Part shown: piece by piece, positions 9,142 to 20,042 of the stretch
Position numbering within the stretch: the stretch's first letter is position 1
How the letters are laid out: each line of letters starts with the position of its first letter
NCBI RefSeq assembly: GCF_013752535.1
Contig: NZ_CP058348.1
Coordinates: 1,674,001-1,738,000, forward strand
Direction of reading: 5' to 3'
Length of the DNA stretch: 64,000 nt
Source: Bdellovibrio sp. KM01
GTDB taxonomy: Bacteria > Bdellovibrionota > Bdellovibrionia > Bdellovibrionales > Bdellovibrionaceae
Notes under the pieces: generated by a model
The model's database searches: none
Told to the model about the DNA's origin: nothing
Seen by the model: the letters and a program-made list of their open reading frames with translations, nothing else
Translations under genes and position numbers: made by a program

Positions 9142-9336
9142 AGAATTGTTCCCTTATGTGAGTAAACGCTGCCAAAAAAAATTGACGGTCTTGTCTGAGA
9201 TTGAGACATAATATTTTCAGGTGTGCCATATGCCATCTGAGGATTGCGAATAAGTATTCATATTCCGGTCTTGAGGTCGGTTCCTCGAGAGAGCTTCCTT
9301 GGTAGTCTAAAGAAACCATACAAAAGGGAGGTCCCT

Positions 9337-9522
9337 ATGTCTCGCCATAACAAAGGAAAAGGATTTAGTCAGACCAGCAAACGTTATGATGGAAACATCA
9401 AGGAACAGCGAAGAGCTGCGCATAACAAACAGATGGATCACTCATCAGATGTTCAAGGGGAAACACACAGTGAAAATCAGTCCAGCGGGGAGAAGAACCC
9501 TAGCACGAGCCGCCGACAATAA
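9337..9522 (+). CDS. Small basic hydrophilic protein, unknown function
   Basis: A 61-residue protein starting MSRHNKGKGFSQ and rich in Lys, Arg, Gln, Ser and His, without hydrophobic segments or cysteines. The frame is open from 9244, but GGGAGG at 9327-9332 lies directly before ATG 9337, so the shorter form is chosen. It stands alone between the divergent cassette 1 and a convergent Lys-rich secreted protein gene. I do not recognise a family. Such small, charged, probably disordered proteins may bind nucleic acid, but nothing here proves it. Confidence 0.6.
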   Translation: MSRHNKGKGFSQTSKRYDGNIKEQRRAAHNKQMDHSSDVQGETHSENQSSGEKNPSTSRRQ

Positions 9523-9539
9523 TTCTGTATAAATAAACT

Positions 9540-9920
9540 TTATGGAGAGCCTTGGCCGGTGACAGAACCAGTGCCAGGGCTTTTCTTTTTCGTGGATTTC
9601 GCTTTTTTTCCGGTCGATTTTTTCACGCTGGCACTGGAGCGATTCTTCTTTTTGGAAGCTGTTTTGCTATGCGATTTTTTGGATTTTTTGCGGGATTTTT
9701 CGGCGCCGTATTTCTTTTTCGCTTCTTTGCGGATCGCGGCGTTTTCCTGAATGTAGGGAAGCATTCCTTGGTAGCCCGTGACAGGTTCTGTTGGTGAGGC
9801 GGATGCAGATTCTGCTGGTGGAGTTGCAGGAGGCGTAGTTTCTTGCGCCAAAGCCGTCACGCAAAATAATGCTGAAAATGAAATCACCAAGGTGTTTTTC
9901 AAGAGTTGTTTTATGTTCAT
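9540..9920 (-). CDS. Secreted Lys/Ser-rich protein with histone H1-like tail
   Basis: A 126-residue protein from ATG 9920, with a signal peptide (hydrophobic core about residues 7-24, ending ALAQ). A short Pro/Ala/Ser linker and a segment GYQGMLPYIQENAAIRKEAKKKYG follow. The last 55 residues are almost only Lys, Ser, Ala, Thr and Arg, resembling the low-complexity tail of histone H1. In a cytoplasmic protein this would suggest DNA binding, but the signal peptide points to the periplasm or beyond, where it could bind peptidoglycan, LPS or prey DNA (inference). No good Shine-Dalgarno precedes the ATG. A TTG two codons upstream is a less likely start. It is convergent with the 61-residue gene. 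Confidence 0.65.
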   Translation of the reverse strand: MNIKQLLKNTLVISFSALFCVTALAQETTPPATPPAESASASPTEPVTGYQGMLPYIQENAAIRKEAKKKYGAEKSRKKSKKSHSKTASKKKNRSSASVKKSTGKKAKSTKKKSPGTGSVTGQGSP

Positions 9921-9955
9921 GAGCAAAGACTAACGTGAATTATCTGTAAGCTCAA

Positions 9956-11098
9956 CTACTTCCACACAGCTAATTCATCCCACGCGCTGCGATTTTCAAT
10001 CTGGCTGAAGTCATACACATCAATATGTGGAACATTTTTTGAGATGACCTGCAAACTTTGTTGAAACTCCTCCAGATTCGGAGTGACGGTGCTGTGTTGC
10101 CCGCGCCAAGGCGAGATTTCAATGTGAATGATGGAATCACTTCGGCCCGCTACAAGAGCTTCGAAATCTTTCGAGGCCGGTAAAGTCCATTCTGGAGTAA
10201 ATACGGGAGTTCCATATTCCGCGCGCCACTGCTGCCACAGCAGTTCACCCACGATGAAATCAATTTTCTGCTGATTTTTTAAACTCAAGATTTCATCCAA
10301 ATCAAAACCCACTGCATCGCGCATTTTTTCAGAAGTAAAAAGATGTCCTGCGGATTCTGCAGGCCAAGTTTGCACCACGCCGGCCTGGATATTTTGTGCA
10401 TGGCTGATATCAGCCATCATTCCTAAAAGTTCAGTGACACCTAAGGCACGCACCTTTTTCCAGTTATCATCACCTAATTTCCCATAGGGAAATCGCGCAA
10501 AATATGCTTTATTCGCTTCAGAATTAAAGTCGGCTTCCCCTCGCCAGTAGCAATCGACAGTGGGTTCGACGGCCTCGACAGCATACAGCCCAGGAAAACG
10601 TGCAACGAGATCCTGCAAAAATCCTTTCAGCCACGCGCGGTACTCGGGATGCCAGGCCGAAAGAAAATACGTTTGCGGCATCGGTTTATAATCGTGACCC
10701 AAACTGTTTTTTGAGCGCCACTCGGGGCGAGCCTCCCAAACAGTTTGATAGTCGGTAAGAGAAACGACGGCGACGACGTTAAAGTGATTGGCACGAGCCA
10801 AGCTGTACAGTTCCTGAAAAATATTTTTTTCGCCAAAATGAGTTTCAACTTCCGTCAAAGGATACTCGGTCGGATAGAAGGCTCCATGATTTGAAACATA
10901 GGCATAGACGAACAATGTATTTACATGGGCTTCTTGCGCTCGAGAAATCACTTTTTGCGCAATTTCGGCAGCTGAAAGATGGGGATACAATTCGTAAAAG
11001 TAGGAGGGATCGACACGCAGGCCACGCAAAGATTCGCCGGCCCATAAGAAAGAAGGCAGAAAAAAGAGTAAGAGGGCAGAGATCCATCTCGTCATCAT
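9956..11098 (-). CDS. Secreted TIM-barrel glycoside hydrolase-like protein
   Basis: A 380-residue protein with a signal peptide (ending LWAG). The mature part begins with the strand LRGLRVDP and continues with HVNTLFVYAYVSNHGAFYPTEYP, an arrangement typical of the hypothetical glycosyl hydrolase families related to the C-terminal domain of PgaB. Later segments VAVVSL, AVEAVEPTVDCYWRG and DFIVGELLWQQW look like successive barrel strands with acidic residues at their ends. ATG 11098 has AGGAG four bases upstream. Periplasmic or secreted polysaccharide hydrolysis is the likely role, but the substrate is unknown. Family assignment is by overall pattern, not by a diagnostic motif. Confidence 0.6.
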   Translation of the reverse strand: MMTRWISALLLFFLPSFLWAGESLRGLRVDPSYFYELYPHLSAAEIAQKVISRAQEAHVNTLFVYAYVSNHGAFYPTEYPLTEVETHFGEKNIFQELYSLARANHFNVVAVVSLTDYQTVWEARPEWRSKNSLGHDYKPMPQTYFLSAWHPEYRAWLKGFLQDLVARFPGLYAVEAVEPTVDCYWRGEADFNSEANKAYFARFPYGKLGDDNWKKVRALGVTELLGMMADISHAQNIQAGVVQTWPAESAGHLFTSEKMRDAVGFDLDEILSLKNQQKIDFIVGELLWQQWRAEYGTPVFTPEWTLPASKDFEALVAGRSDSIIHIEISPWRGQHSTVTPNLEEFQQSLQVISKNVPHIDVYDFSQIENRSAWDELAVWK

Positions 11099-11153
11099 GA
11101 GCTCCTAAAAGGGTCATGGTAACGAGGCTTAGTTTAGGAATCTACCGGCGATG

Positions 11154-11627
11154 CTATGGTATTTGACAAGCGCGACGAAGCAGCTCTGCTTCACGCCAAG
11201 TTTGTAGGTCGCGAAGCGCGCCTTTTAAGTACCACATGATTTTAAATTGTTCATTAAATGGAAGCTGACAAAAACCTGTGTCCACATAGCAGCTCACATG
11301 ATCATCAATGGCTTTGGTTTTAATGTCGCCACACTGCAAGCCCTCAACAGTGTCACGAAGTCGTTCCTGCAAACACAAGCGAACATCTTGCAGCCACAAC
11401 TGACTTGAAATTTTAAATTTGGATTCATCTTTCACGAAAAGTTCGCAGTAAGGAATTCCAAAATTCTGCCAATAACCTTTTTTACCACAAGGCTGTTCCT
11501 GTTCCATGCAACGATAAAACTCACAGGAGTTATTAGAAATCGGGCAGTCCAAGCCGCTTGCTTTGGCAGCAAAGGGCAGGGTCAGGCTAGAAATAAGAAT
11601 AAGGATCCAATTTTTAAATATTTTCAT
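11154..11627 (-). CDS. Secreted cysteine-rich protein, unknown function
   Basis: A 157-residue protein with a clear signal peptide (residues 1-23, ending AKAS) and ten cysteines spread over the mature part, an even number consistent with five disulfide bonds after export. No domain is recognised. The start ATG 11627 is preceded by a GGGG-containing weak Shine-Dalgarno. It is transcribed divergently from queA across a 150-base spacer holding an inverted repeat. Function is not inferred. Confidence 0.7.
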   Translation of the reverse strand: MKIFKNWILILISSLTLPFAAKASGLDCPISNNSCEFYRCMEQEQPCGKKGYWQNFGIPYCELFVKDESKFKISSQLWLQDVRLCLQERLRDTVEGLQCGDIKTKAIDDHVSCYVDTGFCQLPFNEQFKIMWYLKGALRDLQTWREAELLRRACQIP

Positions 11628-11652
11628 GAGATTCCCCGGACTTTCTCAAAGA

Positions 11653-11777
11653 AGGGGGCTTTTAGCAATTTCGGAGAGCCTGAAGGGAAATAAGTATCGA
11701 AAATCCTAGGTTTTTGACAGGTAAAAGTTACTCCCCGAGCTTCATTCCCGGGGGGAGCTGTGGTAAGAAAGCCCCCT
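11653..11777. repeat. 10-bp inverted repeat between divergent genes
   Basis: AGGGGGCTTT at 11653-11662 and its exact complement AAAGCCCCCT at 11768-11777 are 105 bases apart. The right arm touches the queA ATG and the left arm is 26 bases from the start of the Cys-rich gene. Between them CTCCCCG (11731-11737) and a CGGGG/GGGGAG run can form a smaller hairpin. A looped operator or an mRNA structure is possible but unproven. Confidence 0.35.
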
Positions 11778-13942
<2,165 letters not shown>

Positions 13943-13997
13943 CTGACATAACTATTGATTCTTCCATGGAATAATGCTGAATTTTAGCGTCATCATT

Positions 13998-14003
13998 GGA
14001 GGA
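13998..14003 (+). promoter_or_regulatory. Ribosome binding site fixing the yajC start
   Basis: GGAGGA lies three bases before ATG 14007, whereas no such site precedes the in-frame ATG at 13974. It selects the shorter YajC form. Confidence 0.7.
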
Positions 14004-14006
14004 ATC

Positions 14007-14348
14007 ATGTTATTCAGACTACTAGTTAATGCAGCATTCGCGCAATCTGCTCCAGCAGCAGGCGGCCAACCATCTACTCTTGAGATGTTTGTACCATTCA
14101 TCTTTATCTTCGTTATTTTCTATTTCCTTATTATCCGCCCTCAATCAAAACGCCAAAAAGAACATCAGAAGTTTTTGACTGAACTTAAACGCGGTGACGA
14201 AGTCATCACGTCTTCTGGTATTTTGGGTCGTCTTGAAGGCATCACTGACCAATTCGTGACTGTAGAGATCGCGGATGGCGTGAAAGTTAAAATGCTTCGT
14301 ACACAAATCGCGACAACTCAGAAAGCAGCAACAGAGGAAAAGAAATAA
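14007..14348 (+). CDS. yajC: Preprotein translocase subunit YajC
   Basis: A small inner-membrane partner of SecDF in the holotranslocon. From ATG 14007 it has 113 residues: a short periplasmic N-terminus, one membrane helix (about residues 26-46, MFVPFIFIFVIFYFLII), then RPQSKRQKEHQKFL and a basic cytoplasmic domain with RGDEVITSSGILG, the YajC signature. Its stop overlaps the secD start (TAATG), as expected for co-translated partners. An upstream in-frame ATG at 13974 would add 11 residues but has no ribosome binding site. Confidence 0.95.
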   Translation: MLFRLLVNAAFAQSAPAAGGQPSTLEMFVPFIFIFVIFYFLIIRPQSKRQKEHQKFLTELKRGDEVITSSGILGRLEGITDQFVTVEIADGVKVKMLRTQIATTQKAATEEKK

Positions 14349-16036
14349 TGGAAGGACTACGTTGGAGAACCATCGGCGCGGCCGCTGGTATCGTATTGGC
14401 TCTCGTATGGTTTATGCCGAATATCGTTAGTTTCGGCAATTCATGGTGGCCATCTAAGCAAAAAATGAACTATGGCTTGGACATTCAAGGTGGTTTGCAT
14501 CTTGTAATGGGTGTTGACGTTGATGGCGTGGTGAAAGAATCCACGACTCGTTTGATGGCATCAATTAAAGCAGACACTGCGAAAGATAACATCGCATTGA
14601 CTGATGTTAAATCTGAAAAGCCTGAATCAGGCGAGTTGACTCTGCATTTTGCAGCGGGAGACAAAGCTAAAGTCCTTAAATACATGGCTGATAAACATCC
14701 TGCAGACCTGCAAGAGGTTGGTACGACGGATACAACAGCGACTTATCGTTATTTCGATGCGTATTTGAATGACTATAAAAATCGCGTGATCCAGCAGGCG
14801 ATTGAAACGATCCGTAACCGTATCGATGAGTTCGGTGTAGCGGAGCCTTCAATCTCTCAACAAGGTGCAAATCGTATCCTGGTTCAGTTGCCAGGTATGG
14901 CCGATGCTGAAAAAGCAAAACAGTTGATCAATACAACTGCGAAACTTGATTTCATGATCGTGTCTCACGAAAAAACTCCACAAGAACTTCAAGTTTTGAT
15001 TGCTGAAGCTGAAAAAGCTGGCGGTTATAAATTGGAAGGCATGAAGTATTCTGACTACGTAACTCGTATCAATAACGACCTTAAAGGCAAATTGCCTGAA
15101 AAGTCTGTGGTGTACTTCGAAAAATCTTCGAATGCAGCAACAATGGAAGCTGGTGCGGTTCCGTATCTTCTAAAAACAGATACGGATCTAACGGGTTCAG
15201 CTTTGGATGACGCTTCTGTTGGTTATGACCAATACGGCGCTCCGATGGTTACTCTTCGTTTCAACTCTGCGGGTGCAACTAAGTTCAGTGACCTGACGGG
15301 TGCAAACGCGGGCAAACAAATGGCGATCGTTTTGGATAAAGTCATCAAATCAGCTCCAAGTATTCGTGAGCGTATTGGTGGTGGATCTGCGACTATCACA
15401 TTGGGTGGCGGTCGTGACCGCAACCAAATGATGGATGAAGCGAAAATGATTTCAACAGCTCTTCGTGCCGGTGCATTGCCTGCATCTTTGGAGCAGTTGG
15501 AAGAACGTCGTGTAGGTCCTACTTTGGGAGCTGACTCCATCAATAAAGCTAAATTGGGTGCCTATATTGGTGCGGCTTTGATCATTCTATTTATGCTTAT
15601 GTATTATAAAGGAATGGGCGTTGTGGCGACCGTTGCTTTGGCAGTGAACGTATTGGGTGTTTTGGCACTGCTTACTTCATTCGGCGCAACTTTGACTCTT
15701 CCGGGTATTGCTGCGATTGCCTTGACGGTGGGTTTTGCGGTGGATGCGAACGTTCTGATCAACGAACGTATCAAAGAAGAATTGGCGGCGGGACACAGTT
15801 TGAAAGTGGCGATTAAAGAAGGCTACAACCGTGCGATGTCTGCGATCATCGACTCCAACGTAACGACTGGTGCAACTGCGGTTGTTCTTTTGTATTTCGG
15901 TACGGGGCCAGTGCGTGGTTTCGCGGTGAACTTGTTGATTGGTATCGTGACAACATTGTTTGCAAACGTATTCTTCTCCAAAGTGATCGTGGATCAATTG
16001 GTTTACAAATTTAACGTGAAAAAGTTGTCAATCTAG
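14348..16036 (+). CDS. secD: Protein translocase subunit SecD
   Basis: SecD works with SecF and YajC to pull exported proteins through SecYEG using the proton gradient. The 562-residue protein has an N-terminal membrane helix (about residues 8-25), the family motif YGLDIQGGLHLVMGVD, a large periplasmic domain including TIRNRIDEFGVAEPSI and ILVQLPG, and a C-terminal block of five helices with GFAVDANVLINERIKEE. The size is normal. It is coupled to yajC by a TAATG overlap and followed 13 bases later by secF. Confidence 0.97.
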   Translation: MEGLRWRTIGAAAGIVLALVWFMPNIVSFGNSWWPSKQKMNYGLDIQGGLHLVMGVDVDGVVKESTTRLMASIKADTAKDNIALTDVKSEKPESGELTLHFAAGDKAKVLKYMADKHPADLQEVGTTDTTATYRYFDAYLNDYKNRVIQQAIETIRNRIDEFGVAEPSISQQGANRILVQLPGMADAEKAKQLINTTAKLDFMIVSHEKTPQELQVLIAEAEKAGGYKLEGMKYSDYVTRINNDLKGKLPEKSVVYFEKSSNAATMEAGAVPYLLKTDTDLTGSALDDASVGYDQYGAPMVTLRFNSAGATKFSDLTGANAGKQMAIVLDKVIKSAPSIRERIGGGSATITLGGGRDRNQMMDEAKMISTALRAGALPASLEQLEERRVGPTLGADSINKAKLGAYIGAALIILFMLMYYKGMGVVATVALAVNVLGVLALLTSFGATLTLPGIAAIALTVGFAVDANVLINERIKEELAAGHSLKVAIKEGYNRAMSAIIDSNVTTGATAVVLLYFGTGPVRGFAVNLLIGIVTTLFANVFFSKVIVDQLVYKFNVKKLSI

Positions 16037-16049
16037 GATCGGTAGTAAA

Positions 16050-17003
16050 ATGGCTAATAATAATACAAAAACAATGGCAACTGAATCTTCTGGCAAATAC
16101 GACTTTATCGGTAAAGTAAACCTGTTCGCGGGTATCTCAGTTTTGTTGGTGGTTCTTTCTTTGGTTTACTTGGGCGTAAAAGGCATCAACTACGGTATCG
16201 ACTTTAAGGGCGGTACCGAGTTCCAGGTCAAATTCGATAAAGGTGTGACTATCGATCAGGTTCGTAAATCTGTAGATGAATTGCACCTGGGTGAAGTCGG
16301 TGTTCAATCTTTCGGTGATAACGACGAATACATCATCCGTTTCCAAGGTAAGCAGGGTGCTTCCGATAAAGAGACGAATGAAATCTTGAATGCAGATATC
16401 GCGAAAATTAAGGATATCGTCCTTAAAACTTTTGCTGCAAACAATCCTGAAATCCGACGTGTTGATACAGTAGGTCCTCAGGTGGGTGCGGAGTTGAAAC
16501 GTAACGGATTGCTGGCGGTATTCTATTGCTTGCTTGTGATCTTGATCTATGTTGGTCTTCGCTTTGACTATAAATACGCACCAGGTGCCGTATTCTGCTT
16601 GTTCCATGATGCAGTGATCACTTTGGCGATCTTCGTAGCTGTGGGTAAAGAAGTGAACGTACCTATCTTGGCGGCAATTCTAACATTGATCGGTTACTCG
16701 CTGAATGACACGATCGTCGTGTTTGACCGTATTCGTGAAACAGATTCGCATTACCATGACAAAGGCTACGGCTTCATCATCAATAAAGCGATTAACGACA
16801 TGTTACACCGTACATTGATGACTTCCGGAACAGTATTCACATCAGCATTGTGCTTGTGGTTGTTCTCGGGTGGTACAGTTGGTGATATCGCATTTGCGAT
16901 CTGTGTGGGTATCGTGTTCGGTACTTACTCATCTATTTACGTGGCAGCTCCAATTGTCTTGATGATGGATAAATTGACGGGGAAGAAAACAGCTAAAGCT
17001 TAA
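16050..17003 (+). CDS. secF: Protein translocase subunit SecF
   Basis: The 317-residue SecF has one N-terminal membrane helix, the GIDFKGGTEFQVKF motif that mirrors SecD, VGPQVGAELKRNG before the second helix, and a five-helix C-terminal block with GYSLNDTIVVFDRIRE. It forms the SecDF complex with the gene upstream. A strong intrinsic terminator follows directly, so it closes the queA-tgt-yajC-secD-secF operon. Confidence 0.97.
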   Translation: MANNNTKTMATESSGKYDFIGKVNLFAGISVLLVVLSLVYLGVKGINYGIDFKGGTEFQVKFDKGVTIDQVRKSVDELHLGEVGVQSFGDNDEYIIRFQGKQGASDKETNEILNADIAKIKDIVLKTFAANNPEIRRVDTVGPQVGAELKRNGLLAVFYCLLVILIYVGLRFDYKYAPGAVFCLFHDAVITLAIFVAVGKEVNVPILAAILTLIGYSLNDTIVVFDRIRETDSHYHDKGYGFIINKAINDMLHRTLMTSGTVFTSALCLWLFSGGTVGDIAFAICVGIVFGTYSSIYVAAPIVLMMDKLTGKKTAKA

Positions 17004-17009
17004 AAACTT

Positions 17010-17032
17010 AAAGGCCCCCAAAAGGGGCCTTT
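17010..17032 (+). terminator. Intrinsic terminator after secF
   Basis: A 9-bp perfect stem AAAGGCCCC / GGGGCCTTT (17010-17018 with 17024-17032) with loop CAAAA. It begins seven bases after the secF stop. The T-run is short (TTTGTG). It ends just before recJ, so recJ may be partly insulated or read through. Confidence 0.8.
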
Positions 17033-17038
17033 GTGCTT

Positions 17039-17042
17039 GGAG
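17039..17042 (+). promoter_or_regulatory. Ribosome binding site for the recJ GTG start
   Basis: GGAG lies five bases before GTG 17048. The in-frame GTG at 17033 lies right at the terminator stem and has no such site, so the shorter form is preferred. Confidence 0.55.
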
Positions 17043-17047
17043 AATTT

Positions 17048-18775
17048 GTGAATCCATTGTGGAAGTTAAGAGAGTCAGATACCGAGGTGGCAACACCTTC
17101 AAAAGTCGAGGGGCAATGGCCGTCCTTGATTGGTAAGCTCTTGGCTGCGCGTGGATTCACTCAACCCCAAGAGGTTGAAAAGCTGTTATTTCCAAAGCTC
17201 GTGGATTTGAAAGATCCTCTTTTGTTAAAGGGGATGTCTCAAGCACTGGAGCGTCTGGGCCAAGCTTATCTGAATAAGGAAAAAATCTGCATTTATGCGG
17301 ATTTTGATTTGGATGGTACTTCAGGGCTCGCGCTTTTAAAAACCGGGATGCAGGCTTTAGGTTTTACTGAAGTTTTGCATTATCAGCCCAAACGTTTGTC
17401 TGAAGGTTACGGCTTTCATGCGGCAGCGGTTGAGGAGCTAAAGTCCCAGGGTGTGTCTTTGATTATCACCGTTGACGTGGGTATCACGGCTCATGCGGCG
17501 ATCGATAAGGCTCGCGAGCTAGGTGTGGATGTGATCCTAACGGACCATCACTTGCCGGCGGAGACTTTACCTCAAGCCTACGTCATCATTAATCCCAATC
17601 AGGGAACTTGTGAAAGTGGTTTAGGTTATTTGTGTGGCGCGGGTGTTGCTTTTTATCTGCTTCGTGGATTAAAAAGATACTTTCACGATCACGCAGAACT
17701 ACCTAAAAGCAAATGGGATTTAAAAGAAGTCTTAGATTACTTTACGATCGGTACTTTGACCGACATGGTCCCATTGGTTGACGATAATCGCGTGTTGGTA
17801 AAACACGGTCTGGTTAAACTTGCCGAGACGAAAAGAGCCGGACTTCGAGCACTACTTGAAGAGTTGGATTTGCAAGATCGTGCATTAACCAGCCAAGATG
17901 TGGCAATCCGTTTTGCTCCCAAATTAAATGCTCTTTCCAGAATGGAATCGGGGATTCTTCCGATTGATATCTTTCTATTAGACGACGTTTCTAAAGCTCG
18001 CGACATGGTTCGTCAGGTGATGAAGAACAACTCGACGCGGGTTCAGCTCCAAAGTGATGCGGAAACAGAAGCTCAAGAATTACTTAAAGAGTGGCCACAT
18101 AAAGACTTTGTATTTGTGGCATCTCCAAACTTCCATCGCGGGGTGGTGGGTTTGATCGCAACGAAGCTGACTCAAGTTTATAACAAGCCAGCTTTTGTCG
18201 GTTCAGTGGGGACAGACGGTATGATCGTCGGATCCGCTCGTTTGCCACAAGGCCAGGAAGCTTGTCTGGTCGAAGCGATGGGTTCGGCTGCAGAGTTGAT
18301 GAGTCGTTTTGGTGGTCACTCGGCGGCTGCGGGGTTTGAAATCGCAGAGACGAAAGTCGCTCAGTTTGTAGATCGCTTGAGTGGGCATTTTTCGGATCTT
18401 CGCGAAAAGCCGAAGCCATTAGAAATCTTTTACGATGTTCAAGCAAGTCTTCCGGAAGTCAGCGCTAGCCTGATGAAGTGGTATGATTTTGTCGGTCCTT
18501 TTGGGGCGGGGTTTGCGATCCCATTAATTCATTTTTCGAATATTCAGATTTTATCTAAGCGTGAGCTTAAGGGTGGTCATCTGCGCTTAAAGTTGTTTGA
18601 TCCTGATAGCAACGCGACGATGGAAGCCCTGTTATTTACACCGACTCCTCGTCAGGTGGAAACTTTGCACACGGTGCCGGGTTTTTATGATATCTTAGGG
18701 GAGCTTCAGTGGAATTACTTTGCTGGGCAAAAAACAATTCAAATCCTGATTCGTGATCTGAAGGCCATGTCATGA
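17048..18775 (+). CDS. recJ: Single-stranded-DNA-specific exonuclease RecJ
   Basis: RecJ is a 5'-3' single-strand exonuclease of recombination and mismatch repair. The 575-residue protein belongs to the DHH phosphoesterase family: IYADFDLDGTSG (metal-binding Asp pair), LIITVDVGI, LTDHHLP (the DHH motif), and the DHHA1 signature FGGHSAAAGFEI near residue 420, followed by an OB-like C-terminal domain. The size is usual for RecJ. The start is GTG 17048 on the basis of GGAG at 17039. Its TGA overlaps the queC ATG by four bases. Confidence 0.93.
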   Translation: MNPLWKLRESDTEVATPSKVEGQWPSLIGKLLAARGFTQPQEVEKLLFPKLVDLKDPLLLKGMSQALERLGQAYLNKEKICIYADFDLDGTSGLALLKTGMQALGFTEVLHYQPKRLSEGYGFHAAAVEELKSQGVSLIITVDVGITAHAAIDKARELGVDVILTDHHLPAETLPQAYVIINPNQGTCESGLGYLCGAGVAFYLLRGLKRYFHDHAELPKSKWDLKEVLDYFTIGTLTDMVPLVDDNRVLVKHGLVKLAETKRAGLRALLEELDLQDRALTSQDVAIRFAPKLNALSRMESGILPIDIFLLDDVSKARDMVRQVMKNNSTRVQLQSDAETEAQELLKEWPHKDFVFVASPNFHRGVVGLIATKLTQVYNKPAFVGSVGTDGMIVGSARLPQGQEACLVEAMGSAAELMSRFGGHSAAAGFEIAETKVAQFVDRLSGHFSDLREKPKPLEIFYDVQASLPEVSASLMKWYDFVGPFGAGFAIPLIHFSNIQILSKRELKGGHLRLKLFDPDSNATMEALLFTPTPRQVETLHTVPGFYDILGELQWNYFAGQKTIQILIRDLKAMS

Positions 18776-19467
18776 AGAATAAGAAAAAAGTCGTTGTCCT
18801 TTTGTCGTCGGGCTTAGACTCGACTGTTAATATTTTTGAAGCGATCAAGCACCATCACGAAGTGGTGCTGGCTTTGACTTTTAATTATGGTCAAAAGGCT
18901 GCAAAGAAAGAAATCGAACAGTCTGCTAAAATTGCGAAATTCTTAGGTGTGCCCCATAAAGTTTTGGATGTGACTTGGTTTAAGGAATTTAACAAGTCCT
19001 CTTTGTTGGTTGAAGATCAAAAAGTTCCCACGGGCAGTGATGTTGAAATCGATAATATGGAAAAATCAGCCGAATCTGCAAAGTCCGTCTGGGTTCCAAA
19101 TCGCAACGGGATTTTTCTGAATATTGCCGCGGCCTACGCGGAAGCTTTGGGAGCAGACTCTGTGATTCCGGGATTCAATGCTGAAGAAGCCGCGACATTC
19201 CCTGATAACTCTATTGATTTCCTAAAAGCTTCTACTCATGCCTTTTCGTTTTCCACTTCCAATAAAGTCACAGTGGGTTGTTACACGGCTCACTTAAATA
19301 AACCTGCGATCGTCCTTTTAGGGCAGGGACTGGATGTTCCTTGGGAATTGACGTGGCCATGTTATTTCGCCGGCGACGAGTGGTGCGGGCAGTGTGAATC
19401 TTGTAAGCGTGCAAAGCGCGCCTTTGCCTCGGCAAATGTTGACGTGAAAAACCTCTTTAAGGAGTAA
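18772..19467 (+). CDS. queC: 7-cyano-7-deazaguanine synthase QueC
   Basis: QueC converts 7-carboxy-7-deazaguanine to preQ0 with ATP and ammonia, an early queuosine step. The 231-residue protein shows a PP-loop LLSSGLDST (consensus SGGxDS), NYGQKA, VWVPNRNGIFLNIAAA and a C-terminal zinc site made of the cysteines in CYFAGDEWCGQCESC. It overlaps recJ (ATGA) and is followed by a DUF366-like gene six bases on. Other queuosine genes queD, queE and queF are not in the window. Confidence 0.95.
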   Translation: MKNKKKVVVLLSSGLDSTVNIFEAIKHHHEVVLALTFNYGQKAAKKEIEQSAKIAKFLGVPHKVLDVTWFKEFNKSSLLVEDQKVPTGSDVEIDNMEKSAESAKSVWVPNRNGIFLNIAAAYAEALGADSVIPGFNAEEAATFPDNSIDFLKASTHAFSFSTSNKVTVGCYTAHLNKPAIVLLGQGLDVPWELTWPCYFAGDEWCGQCESCKRAKRAFASANVDVKNLFKE

Positions 19468-19472
19468 TTGCC

Positions 19473-20042
19473 ATGGAAATGCATTTTATTGAAAAAAAAT
19501 TCGCTTACGATGGCAGTCAGCTTCATTCCTTGTTCGCTTATCTGGACCACGGTGTTTTGGGGCCCTCCATTATTTCCTGGATGGGGCGTTGTGATATTCC
19601 CTTTTCACACATGGTAGACGGTGAGGATTTACTTGCGAATGCCGTGATTGCTGGCGATGAGATGCTTCACTTTATTATTGAAGTATTCGATCGTGATCTG
19701 TTCAGCGGAGTGGCGTTGCAACGACTGTTTGCATCGATTGCCCGCGATTATATGCAGGCCCATGCGGGGAGTGCCTTAAAAACTGAAACACTTATCCGTG
19801 ATGGTGACGACATCTATTGGGGAGATCGCAAACTTTCCATCAGTATCGCCACACGCTCACCGGTTTCCACGATGGTTCATTTTGCGATGAACATCACGAA
19901 TGAAGGCACGCCGGTGAAAACAGCTTGCCTGAATGACTGGAAAGTCGATCCCCGCAGAACTGCGGAAGATCTCATGACTTTGTTCAAAAAAGAATACGAG
20001 ACGATTGTTACGGCGACTCAAAAAGTTCGCCCCGTTCCTTAG
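19473..20042 (+). CDS. DUF366 family protein
   Basis: A 189-residue protein matching the DUF366 pattern as I remember it: IEKKFAYDGSQLHSLFAYLDHGVLG, HMVDGEDLLANAVI, MLHFIIEVFD, RKLSISIATRSPVSTMVHFA, NEGTPVKTACL and a final KVRPVP. ATG 19473 has AAGGAG eight bases upstream. It lies six bases after queC and probably shares its transcript, which hints at a role in 7-deazaguanine metabolism. The biochemical function is not known to me. It overlaps the convergent metal-binding-like gene by 4 bases. Confidence 0.75.
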   Translation: MEMHFIEKKFAYDGSQLHSLFAYLDHGVLGPSIISWMGRCDIPFSHMVDGEDLLANAVIAGDEMLHFIIEVFDRDLFSGVALQRLFASIARDYMQAHAGSALKTETLIRDGDDIYWGDRKLSISIATRSPVSTMVHFAMNITNEGTPVKTACLNDWKVDPRRTAEDLMTLFKKEYETIVTATQKVRPVP

